Part shown: in pieces, positions 7,102 to 14,469 of the stretch
Layout: every line of letters starts with the position of its first letter
Numbering within the stretch: the first letter of the stretch is position 1
The notes under the pieces: model-generated
What the model saw: the letters and a program-made list of their open reading frames with translations, nothing else
What the model was told of the DNA's origin: nothing
Database searches by the model: none
Program-made: the position numbers and the translations under genes
Assembly: GCA_003518245.1 (NCBI GenBank)
Contig: DOZA01000047.1
Coordinates: 1 to 14,469 of the forward strand
Length of the DNA stretch: 14,469 nucleotides
Origin: Bacteroidales bacterium
GTDB lineage: Bacteria; Bacteroidota; Bacteroidia; Bacteroidales; VadinHA17
Direction: 5' to 3'

Positions 7102-9513
7102 CTACTCATTCCTTAATACTACTGCCGGATTGGAATTAGCTGCACGGTTTGTTATACCACTTACGGTAAGCAGTGCAAGTACAAGTGTTATTATTCCTGC
7201 AATAATATATATTGAAGGTCCAATAACCACCTTATAGGCAAAATTATTAAGCCATTGTGACATAATGTAATAAGCCAGCGGGCATGCAATGACAAATGCT
7301 ATTGCCAGCCACCTTACATATTTCCGGCTTAACAATGCAATAAGCTGGCTTATTGAGGCACCCATTACTTTACGTATAGCAACCTCGCCCTTACGCTGCT
7401 GTGCTATAAACGATGCCAGTCCAAACAAACCCAGGCATGCAACGAAAATGGCCAGCACTGAGAGAAGAGTAAACACCTGCTGTGTTTGTTGTTCATTATG
7501 GTATAGAGAATCATAATCCTCCGACAGGAATGAGTGACGGAAAGGAATGCCCGGCATAAATTCATTCCATAGATCTTCTGTAACTGCAAGCACCTGGCTT
7601 TCAGCCCCGGGTTGATACCTTACAGACATAAATCTTTGTGACCTGGATATTGGCCCTCCCTGGAAAAATAAGCCCATGGGCCTTAATTTCATATGTTTGG
7701 ATTCATAATGATAATCACTTACCACACCGATAATCTCGAAATTAACAGAATTGGGTCCTCCATCTGTAACATATTTGCCTATAGGATCTTCAAGATCTAT
7801 TACTTTAACGGCTGTCTCATTGAGGATGACAGCTGTTGAATCAGTCAGCCTGCCGGGTGAAAAGAAACGACCATCTGTCATTTTTAACCTCAGTACATCA
7901 TCATAACCGGCATCTACACTTAGAAGGTTAAGTGTAAAACTTTTGTCGATACCTTCTGCCCTGAAACCAATATTTGAGAATCCCTCTCCCGGAATACCAG
8001 AAGAACAGGAAATACTCTGAACCGAACTGTTCCTGGCCAGTTCATTAATTATCGTTTGTTTTTTGTTCTCAAATGATGGTGGTGTGCGTACAACTATTAT
8101 ATCCGATTTATCAAAACCAAGGCTGCCATCCTTTAATAGTTTCATCTCTCTGCTTATTACTATAGTGCCAATAATCAGAAAGATAGAGGCAACAAACTGG
8201 ATAATAACAAGCAGGTTACGCAAACCCAGTCCCCTGCTTTCTGAAACAGTCTTAGCCTTGAGTACCCTGACAGGTGTGTATGAAGAGAGAAAGAATGCAG
8301 GGTAAAGACCCGTAAGAAGACTTATTATCAACCAGCCCAGAAGTATCCCTGTAAATATCCTGATATCACTGAAAAGGTTAAGGCTTATACTGCGATCCAG
8401 CCAGTCATTGTAATAAGGAAGTATTACCTTGATTATCACCAATGACAATACCAATGAAAAGAAAGTAAGCATAGCTGACTCGCCTAGAAATTGGAAAATA
8501 AGTTTTTTACGACTTGATCCTGACGCTTTGCGTATACCAACCTCACGAGCCCTCAGGGTAGATTTTGCTATCGAAAGGTTTATAAAATTTATGCAGGCAA
8601 TGATCAGAACAAATAGCGCAACCGAAGAAAATATGTATATATATATAATATTACCATTAGTCTCCCATTCACCATTTATATCAGAATGTAGATGGATACT
8701 CTCAAGAGGCTGCAGGAAAAACTCCCAGTAATCGCCCTGTGCAACCCTCGATTTATATACTTCCTCCCCACCGAATGAATCGTATACATACTGTACAAAT
8801 TTTTCCTCCAGCTTTTTGTATGATACTCCTTCCCCAAGTAATAAGTAGCTTACAAAGTTATTTGCTGACCAGCCTGTATTTTCAAGAAGGAAGGGAAAAG
8901 TTGTGGAGGATACCACATAATCAAAATGAAAATGGGAATGTTCAGGCATATCTTTTATTATACCAGAAACAGTATAGGCTGTCTCCCCCAGGTAGGGAGC
9001 ATCAATTTCCATTACCTCGCCCAGGCAATCATTGCTGCCAAAATATTTCCTTGCTGTTGTCTCGGACAGGACAATAGCGTTTGGCCCTGCCAGGGCAGTA
9101 TTGGGATTTCCATTGACCATCGGGAGCGTGAAGATCGTAAAGAGCGATGAATCTGCCAGAACAAAAAGGTCCTCATAATACACCTTATCATCAACGCGTA
9201 TATTGATATCCTGCAGGCTTATAGTTTTTACCGCATCTTCTATCTCCGGGTATCTGGTCATCATCTCACGCAATACCTGTGCTGATGAAAATGCCTGTTC
9301 AAATTTTGTGTCTCCAATGCTTGCCTTTATACAGAGCCTGTATATACGTTCACTTTTTTCATGGTATTTATCATATCTCAACTCACTGGCTATATACAAA
9401 AAGATCAATAGGCTTATACAAAGTCCAAGAGTAAAACCCAGAAGGTTTATAATAAAGAATCCCTTGTTCTTTAAGGAATTCCTCATGAATGACTTAAGAA
9501 ATATTTTCAACAC
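7102..9513 (-). CDS. FtsX/MacB-like ABC transporter permease
   Basis: 803-residue permease of the MacB/FtsX superfamily in the long form common in Bacteroidota. Order: first helix at about 20-43 (FFIINLLGFTLGL), a large extracytoplasmic MacB_PCD domain to about 285, helices near 287-310, 340-367, 385-410 and 430-451, a second extracytoplasmic domain to about 675, and three last helices near 678-705, 735-755 and 768-788. The coupling motifs are seen twice, as REVGIRKASGSSRKKL and GEVAIRKVMGASISQL. Such proteins use a separate ATPase to drive extrusion or mechanotransmission at the periplasmic face; none is encoded in the window, so the partner must be elsewhere. The start codon is GTG at 9513 (TTG at 9510 is an alternative); a stop lies just upstream in frame, and the MLKIFLKSFMRNSLKNKG beginning matches the usual start. 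It lies 62 bases after the oxoprolinase gene and may share its transcript. The substrate is unknown. Confidence 0.9.
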   Translation of the reverse strand: MLKIFLKSFMRNSLKNKGFFIINLLGFTLGLCISLLIFLYIASELRYDKYHEKSERIYRLCIKASIGDTKFEQAFSSAQVLREMMTRYPEIEDAVKTISLQDINIRVDDKVYYEDLFVLADSSLFTIFTLPMVNGNPNTALAGPNAIVLSETTARKYFGSNDCLGEVMEIDAPYLGETAYTVSGIIKDMPEHSHFHFDYVVSSTTFPFLLENTGWSANNFVSYLLLGEGVSYKKLEEKFVQYVYDSFGGEEVYKSRVAQGDYWEFFLQPLESIHLHSDINGEWETNGNIIYIYIFSSVALFVLIIACINFINLSIAKSTLRAREVGIRKASGSSRKKLIFQFLGESAMLTFFSLVLSLVIIKVILPYYNDWLDRSISLNLFSDIRIFTGILLGWLIISLLTGLYPAFFLSSYTPVRVLKAKTVSESRGLGLRNLLVIIQFVASIFLIIGTIVISREMKLLKDGSLGFDKSDIIVVRTPPSFENKKQTIINELARNSSVQSISCSSGIPGEGFSNIGFRAEGIDKSFTLNLLSVDAGYDDVLRLKMTDGRFFSPGRLTDSTAVILNETAVKVIDLEDPIGKYVTDGGPNSVNFEIIGVVSDYHYESKHMKLRPMGLFFQGGPISRSQRFMSVRYQPGAESQVLAVTEDLWNEFMPGIPFRHSFLSEDYDSLYHNEQQTQQVFTLLSVLAIFVACLGLFGLASFIAQQRKGEVAIRKVMGASISQLIALLSRKYVRWLAIAFVIACPLAYYIMSQWLNNFAYKVVIGPSIYIIAGIITLVLALLTVSGITNRAANSNPAVVLRNE

Positions 9514-9575
9514 AAGTGTTTAATATATGTTTTGGTAAAAGACGATTAAATTTCTCTGATGTTACAAATATTTTC
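9514..9575. other. Short intergenic gap between oxoprolinase and permease genes
   Basis: These 62 AT-rich bases separate the stop of the 5-oxoprolinase gene from the GTG start of the permease, both on the minus strand. I see no hairpin with a T-tract that would end transcription, nor a clear TTTG / TAnnTTTG promoter, so read-through from upstream is plausible but not shown. Confidence 0.35.
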
Positions 9576-12500
9576 TTATTCTTTATCTTTTATGATATTC
9601 TTGTATTTCCCATACCCTCCCCCTCCGGGTGTTTCCAGTATAAAAAGGTCACCGGTATCAATGTTTATATTCTCAACTGATTTCAGACTGGTTACTTTTC
9701 CGTTTTTCCTTATTACCTTTTGACATCCCGGTCTGCCGTCTTCTCCACCATATAAACCGTAAGGACCGCTGTTACGCCTCTGTGTTAAAACAGATAGATT
9801 AACCGGTTCCATGAATCTTATAATACGTTTTACTCCATCCCCACCATTCCATTTACCTTTTCCACCTGATCCTTTTCGTATTGAAAATTCTTCCAGCCTG
9901 ACAGGATAACGGTGTTCCATAATCTCCGGGTCGGTAATGCGCGTATTCGTCATATGGTGGTGTACGGCAGATGCCCCGTTAAAACCATTGCCGGCACCAC
10001 AACCGCCGCATACAGTTTCATAATAGCCAAACTTATCATTACCGAATAATACATTGTTCATGGTGCCCTGGCTGGCAGCTACGACCCCGAAAGCCTTGAG
10101 CAAGGTATCGGTCAGGCGCTGGCTTATTTCAACATTACCCCCTACGATGGCAGGACATAACTCAGGTTTGTCATCAAAAACCGGGTTTAACATCCCTCCG
10201 GGAAGGATAAGACTTACCGGTTCCATCAAACCATCATTAAGGGGTATGGGTTCATTAAGTATCAAGCGTAGCACATATATGGTAGCACTGTTTACTATGG
10301 CTTCAGTGGCATTCATATTGGATTCATTTACAGGCGCACTGCCGCTAAAATCTATCTTGCACCTGCCATCTTTTATATCCATCAATATATTTATTATTGA
10401 TCCATCATCCATCTTTTCACTGGCTTTATAGGCTCCATCAGGAAATTTTTTCAGTGTATCATGCATGCGCAGTGAGGCATACTCTCTAAGCTGGTCAAGG
10501 TAATCAAGCACTGTTTCCCTGCCGTGCACCCTTACTAACTTAAGCAATGCTTCTACACCGTGCCTGTTGGCAGCCAGGGCCGCATTCAGGTCAGCCATGT
10601 TTTCCTCCACCGCCCGTGTGGGGTATTTATAATCAAGCAAAATCCTTTGCATCCCATCCCAGTTAACAACACCATTTTTAACCAGGTAGAAAGGGCTTAT
10701 CACCACTCCTTCCTGCTGCAGGTTCCTGGCACCAGGCGGCATCGATCCCGGGCTTATGCCCCCGATCTCACTGTGATGGGCACGGTTCACCACGAAACCT
10801 ATTCGTTCACCTTCATGAAAAACAGGGCTCACCAGTGTGACATCAGGCAAATGTGAACCACCATATTTAGGGTGGTTGGTAACTATAGTATCACCTTCAT
10901 CAAAATTGTAATTCTCAAGTAATACCCTGACACATACCCCCAGGCCCCCTAAATGCACAGGTATATGGGGTGCATTGGCCACCAGCCTGCCATCAGCATC
11001 CAGCAAGGCACAGGAAAAATCCAGTCGCTCCTTTATATTCACTGAAAGAGCAGTGCGCTGAAGCAGTGCACCCATATTTTCGGCCACCGACATGAAACGG
11101 TTGGTGAACAACTCGAGCTCTGTCTCTCTTGTCCTGGTACTTTTAAACACCTGGTCACCTTTCTCTCGTTTTATGATGGCAGTAGCGTACGAGTCAATAT
11201 CCAGGACCCAGCCCTGTTTTACCCTTGTTGTTGCGAAATGATCAAGGAGCAGGGCATTACCCTTAAATCCTGCTCCCGGTTTTAAAGAATCAAGAAGGTA
11301 AACAGGAATTTCATTATTCATCTTATAATCAGGTATTGCATCATACTTTTTTACATCTTCCTCTGTCTCGGGTGTATCTTCTTCATAAACCCTGGCAATA
11401 ACTCTTATCGATTCAATTTCAATTTCACGGTGACTGACATTATGCCCGTAAATATCTTCATATGCTTTAGCAAAATCTCCTGCCAGCTCTACGGTATTCC
11501 GGAATGTTATCTCAAGACAGTTGTCCTGGCCTTCATATCGCATAAATGCCATTTTCTTATAGGTATTTATATTCCCCTTAGCAAATCCCTCTTCAATAAA
11601 TATATCATATACGCTCTTTTCACATTCATCAAATAATTTTAATAATCCATTCTTTACTTCATTTAGTCTTTTTAATACCTGTTTTACTGAAAACCGTTCT
11701 ACAGGGGCATGCCCTATACCATAAGCGCTCAATAATCCGGCATCCTGAGGCAATAAGATGTTTCTCATTCCAAGCATGTCAGCTATGTCGCATGCATGCA
11801 ATCCACCCGCACCGCCAAAGGCCACCAGAGCAAACTCGGTCGGATTATATCCTTTTGCCAGTGATATCTTTCTTATTGCACCGGCCATTATCTCGTTAGC
11901 AATATCAATAAAACCTGTAAGTATATCTTCTGCTTTTCTCTTTTTACCAGTCTTTTCCCTTATCTCATCAAGCAGGTTAGTCATTTTCTTTTCGGCATGT
12001 TCTTTATAAACAGGTATACCAAACTGTGTAATATCGAGTCGTCCCAGTAACAGGTTTACGTCGGTTACAGTAAATGGACCGCCGGTGCCATAGCATGCCG
12101 GTCCAGGGTATGCACCCGCACTTTCAGGCCCCACAAACAGCTTGTAGCCATCAAACCCACAAATAGAACCACCCCCTGCCGCAACCGTCTCAATAGCTAT
12201 TGCAGGACTGTTGATACGGGCATCACCCACCTCGAATTCGTACCGGTAATCAAATGAACCCTCAATACGGGATACATCTGTGCTGGTACCTCCCATATCA
12301 AAGGTTATCATTTTTTCGTATCCACTTAACCTGCCTATGGCATAGGCTCCTGCCACGCCCCCGGCAGGCCCGCTCAGCAGGCTGTCTTTAGGTAAAAAAT
12401 TATTGGCCTGAACCAGCCCCCCTGCGCTGGTCATTATCTGGAACTGACCATCACTGATATGATCTTGTATACTGTTAACGTAATCCGTTATTACAGGTGA

Positions 12501-13355
12501 CAGGTAAGCATTAGCAACAGTGGTGTCGGCCCTGTTCTGTATTTTTATCAAGGGTGACACTTTGTGGGAAAGTGAAATAAATTGCATCCCCAGCTTTTCC
12601 AGCTCAGCACCCACCATTTTCTCGTGTATGGGATTAAAGTAACTGTTAAGGAAACAGATAGCAACAGATCCGAATGAACTTGTTTCCCCCTGGCTTAACC
12701 GTTCCCGTAATTTTTTTATATTAGGTGGCTTTAAGATCCTGCCCTGAGCATCAATACGTTCATCAACCTCTATCACCCTGTGGTATAACATACTACGCTT
12801 TTCAACATTTAAGGCAAAAATATCGGGCCGGGCCTGGTTGCCTATTTCCAGCAGATCAGCAAAACCTTTTGTCACAAGAAAAAGTGTCCTTGCTCCTTTT
12901 CTCTCAAGCAATGCATTGGTTCCTTTTGTTGATCCCAGCTTAAAGATCATTGGCGGGAATTTCTCATCCAGGGCTGTCCCGGTTAACATCCGTGCCCCGA
13001 GAATGGGTGCTTCCTCCCCGGATGTGATCTCAAAACTCTGCCCCGGTACGGGTATTTCGGTTAAAGGACTGCTGAGTTTTATTATGGAAGACTCAATATT
13101 ATATTCATTCACTGAAATATCAGAATACTCATACGGTAATACACGAAAAGCAAATCCCTTTATTATGTCGCGTGATAATTCCCAGGATACTTGCACTGCC
13201 ATCTCCCTGTCTGTAATGATCTTTTTCACAGTACCCCTGAGGCTGCTGTTGCTAAGCACCTTCAGGCGTTTACGTTCACCCTCGGGGCCAATGCCTATAC
13301 AGTCAGTAAATGTGCCCCCTGTGTCAACAAATATTTTATGGTATTCTCCTTCCAT
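9576..13355 (-). CDS. ATP-dependent 5-oxoprolinase (fused HyuA-HyuB, EC 3.5.2.9)
   Basis: About 1259-residue enzyme that uses ATP to open 5-oxo-L-proline to L-glutamate. Both halves are fused as in the eukaryotic enzyme (about 1290 residues). Residue numbers here count from the upstream GTG at 13361. HyuA half: nucleotide motif VDTGGTFTD (12-20), GSTKGTNALLERKG (143-156), QARPDIFAL, VANAYLSPV near 285, GPAGGVAGAYAIG and MITFDMGGTSTDVSR near 330-365, and FGGAGGLHACDIADM near 515-530. HyuB half begins near 740 with RETELELFTNRF and ends with HMTNTRITDPEI, KGSGGKGKWNGGDGVKR and LETPGGGGYG, close to the animal 5-oxoprolinase rather than hydantoinase pattern. Residues 44-141 form an unusually long segment between the first two nucleotide motifs. 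The start is either GTG at 13361, overlapping the upstream stop as GTGA, or ATG at 13355, which I prefer. Either way it is tightly linked to the NRAMP-like gene. Confidence 0.88.
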   Translation of the reverse strand: MEGEYHKIFVDTGGTFTDCIGIGPEGERKRLKVLSNSSLRGTVKKIITDREMAVQVSWELSRDIIKGFAFRVLPYEYSDISVNEYNIESSIIKLSSPLTEIPVPGQSFEITSGEEAPILGARMLTGTALDEKFPPMIFKLGSTKGTNALLERKGARTLFLVTKGFADLLEIGNQARPDIFALNVEKRSMLYHRVIEVDERIDAQGRILKPPNIKKLRERLSQGETSSFGSVAICFLNSYFNPIHEKMVGAELEKLGMQFISLSHKVSPLIKIQNRADTTVANAYLSPVITDYVNSIQDHISDGQFQIMTSAGGLVQANNFLPKDSLLSGPAGGVAGAYAIGRLSGYEKMITFDMGGTSTDVSRIEGSFDYRYEFEVGDARINSPAIAIETVAAGGGSICGFDGYKLFVGPESAGAYPGPACYGTGGPFTVTDVNLLLGRLDITQFGIPVYKEHAEKKMTNLLDEIREKTGKKRKAEDILTGFIDIANEIMAGAIRKISLAKGYNPTEFALVAFGGAGGLHACDIADMLGMRNILLPQDAGLLSAYGIGHAPVERFSVKQVLKRLNEVKNGLLKLFDECEKSVYDIFIEEGFAKGNINTYKKMAFMRYEGQDNCLEITFRNTVELAGDFAKAYEDIYGHNVSHREIEIESIRVIARVYEEDTPETEEDVKKYDAIPDYKMNNEIPVYLLDSLKPGAGFKGNALLLDHFATTRVKQGWVLDIDSYATAIIKREKGDQVFKSTRTRETELELFTNRFMSVAENMGALLQRTALSVNIKERLDFSCALLDADGRLVANAPHIPVHLGGLGVCVRVLLENYNFDEGDTIVTNHPKYGGSHLPDVTLVSPVFHEGERIGFVVNRAHHSEIGGISPGSMPPGARNLQQEGVVISPFYLVKNGVVNWDGMQRILLDYKYPTRAVEENMADLNAALAANRHGVEALLKLVRVHGRETVLDYLDQLREYASLRMHDTLKKFPDGAYKASEKMDDGSIINILMDIKDGRCKIDFSGSAPVNESNMNATEAIVNSATIYVLRLILNEPIPLNDGLMEPVSLILPGGMLNPVFDDKPELCPAIVGGNVEISQRLTDTLLKAFGVVAASQGTMNNVLFGNDKFGYYETVCGGCGAGNGFNGASAVHHHMTNTRITDPEIMEHRYPVRLEEFSIRKGSGGKGKWNGGDGVKRIIRFMEPVNLSVLTQRRNSGPYGLYGGEDGRPGCQKVIRKNGKVTSLKSVENINIDTGDLFILETPGGGGYGKYKNIIKDKE

Positions 13356-13357
13356 AA

Positions 13358-14469
13358 TCACCGCTGATTAAATACCTGTTTATCTTTGTTTCTGACTGCC
13401 ATAATGCCTACCCCTGTTACTATGATAAGAGACAATCCGGCAATTACCAGCTGGTCCGCAAGGTTCTGCGTATATTCATTTCCTGTTATACTTAATATAG
13501 CTTTCAATGCACTGTTAAGGCCAATGATAAGAGTAATGTAAATAACACACAACATAAATATATCGGATAAGCGGTTTAGTACTGATGTCCTGTAAATATT
13601 TTTTTTAATCACCAGGTAAAGGAAAATACTTACAAAGGGCAACAGGAAACCGTTCAGGGCCTGAGCAAGTATTATTGCAGGTATAGGCTTAATATTCAAT
13701 GATGCAAATATTATTCCTGTAAGAAGCACTATTATCCATGCCAGCCTGAACCGCCATGATCCCGTTTTCCATTTTTCATAATTTCTCTGCCCATACAATC
13801 CTGACAAGGTTACTGCAGCGGCCAGGGGTGCTGTCACTGCCGAAGTAAAACCTGCTGCAAACAGTCCGAATCCAAGTAGGTGCTTCCCTGATGATCCCAT
13901 CTTATCTTCCAGTATTCCTGCCAGTGCTTCAAAGGTAAATTCACCTGAAATAGCAGATCCGGCAATCAATACAGCCATGGAAAATATTCCTCCCAGTATA
14001 ATGGCTATACCCAGGCCCAGCCTCATTTCCTTAAGCGACTGTCCTGCCTTTGACAGGCCCGATCCAAGAAACAGGTTGTACGGTACTATTGTTGTACCTA
14101 TCAGTGCCAGCACCAGTGTGCCTGCCCGGGGCCCGGGGAAAGAGGGTATAAAGGAACCTTTAATTATTTCCGGTAAAGCAGGCTTTACCATTATGGCCGT
14201 TACCATGAATCCTATACCCATAATAACCACCAGTATGCCAAGTATTGTAGATACGATTCTCAGGGAAGGTATACTGAGCAGCAAGGCCGCAACCAGCCCA
14301 ATAGCCAGGACAAGGATATAGGAAGGTATATCAAAAAGTAATTGCATGCCGGCAACAGCACCAAGAAGACTACCCATCTCGTATGCTGCCGCACCAATGA
14401 TTATTGCTCCCAGCACATGCAATAAAACTGGTGCCCTGGAACGGCGGGTTTCGAAATAGTCATCAATCG
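13358..14469 (-). CDS. NRAMP-related transporter, 5' end outside the window
   Basis: Partial membrane protein; about 370 codons lie in the window and the frame stays open to the right edge (IDDYFETRRSRAPVLL then HVLG), so the TTG at 14422 is not the true start. The order of about nine hydrophobic helices and the segment GTTIVPYNLFLGSGLSKAG place it in the NRAMP superfamily (PF01566). That segment aligns with helix 6 of MntH (GATVMPHVIYLHS): the metal-binding Met is Val (codon 14084-14086), and the two His are Tyr and Gly. The helix-1 DPGN motif is not in the window. Canonical NRAMP proteins import Mn2+ or Fe2+ with protons; this variant belongs to a Met-less branch whose substrate is uncertain. 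The last codon and stop abut or overlap the 5-oxoprolinase start, so the two are surely co-expressed, which suggests a role in 5-oxoproline use. Confidence 0.8.
   Translation of the reverse strand, partial: IDDYFETRRSRAPVLLHVLGAIIIGAAAYEMGSLLGAVAGMQLLFDIPSYILVLAIGLVAALLLSIPSLRIVSTILGILVVIMGIGFMVTAIMVKPALPEIIKGSFIPSFPGPRAGTLVLALIGTTIVPYNLFLGSGLSKAGQSLKEMRLGLGIAIILGGIFSMAVLIAGSAISGEFTFEALAGILEDKMGSSGKHLLGFGLFAAGFTSAVTAPLAAAVTLSGLYGQRNYEKWKTGSWRFRLAWIIVLLTGIIFASLNIKPIPAIILAQALNGFLLPFVSIFLYLVIKKNIYRTSVLNRLSDIFMLCVIYITLIIGLNSALKAILSITGNEYTQNLADQLVIAGLSLIIVTGVGIMAVRNKDKQVFNQR

Noticed and set aside
8630..8655. TATATATA run as a regulatory or simple repeat
   Set aside because: It lies in the permease coding sequence and encodes an Ile/Tyr-rich transmembrane edge (IYIYIF).
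9576..13361. Hydantoinase (HyuA/HyuB) or acetone carboxylase as the function of the large fused protein
   Set aside because: The C-terminal motifs and the QARPDIFAL region follow the eukaryotic-type 5-oxoprolinase pattern, and the two halves are fused as in that enzyme.
12838..13371. Open plus-strand frame of 177 codons opposite the oxoprolinase N-terminus
   Set aside because: It lies wholly antisense to a well-supported enzyme with clear motifs and has no recognisable domain.
13977..14321. Open plus-strand frame opposite the NRAMP-like gene
   Set aside because: Composition reflects the reverse of a hydrophobic transmembrane gene; no start context or domain.
14420..14422. TTG at 14422 as the start of the transporter gene
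   Set aside because: The frame remains open and protein-like to the window edge, and the NRAMP helix-1 region would be missing, so the gene starts beyond the window.

Overview
The window looks like part of a chromosome from a Bacteroidota bacterium, probably Bacteroidales/Marinilabiliales-like. This is inferred from the overall character: AT-rich intergenic DNA, weak or absent Shine-Dalgarno sequences, several lipoproteins, a long FtsX-type permease of the architecture common in this phylum, and a PD40 propeller lipoprotein. No RNA genes, CRISPR arrays, phage genes or transposases are visible.

Layout. Positions 1-347 are AT-rich non-coding DNA leading into a plus-strand lipoprotein esterase (348-2084). 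It faces a minus-strand pair, an exported P1-family (DmpA/BapA-type) aminopeptidase (4133-2994) and an Asp/Glu-racemase-family protein (3001-2261), whose genes overlap by 8 bases. Between the converging esterase and racemase ends lies a composite palindromic repeat (2093-2269) with near-perfect terminal inverted repeats and a large central hairpin. From a divergent intergenic region, a tight plus-strand group follows: a DUF1080 lipoprotein (4249-4926), a DgkA-family lipid kinase (4951-5337), a PD40 beta-propeller lipoprotein (5360-6358) and a CPBP-like membrane protein whose catalytic EE is replaced by QQ (6393-7094). These four face the cell envelope. A minus-strand group converges on them: an NRAMP-related transporter cut by the right window edge (14469-13358), a full-length fused 5-oxoprolinase (13355 or 13361 to 9576) whose start abuts or overlaps the transporter stop, and, after 62 bases, a MacB/FtsX-like permease (9513-7102).

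How the genes may work together. The clearest partnership is the NRAMP-like transporter with the ATP-dependent 5-oxoprolinase. The transporter lacks the metal-coordinating Met of transmembrane helix 6 and both nearby His residues. From memory, the distantly related gene ycsG sits beside the unrelated PxpABC-type oxoprolinase genes of Bacillus. I therefore infer that this transporter branch may serve 5-oxoproline use (the substrate itself or an ion it needs) rather than Mn/Fe uptake. A second partnership is the P1 aminopeptidase/racemase pair, which suggests salvage of peptides or D-amino-acid amides. I see no defence or mobile system. The best candidates for something undescribed are the transporter/oxoprolinase pair, the QQ-type CPBP operon and the intergenic repeat element.
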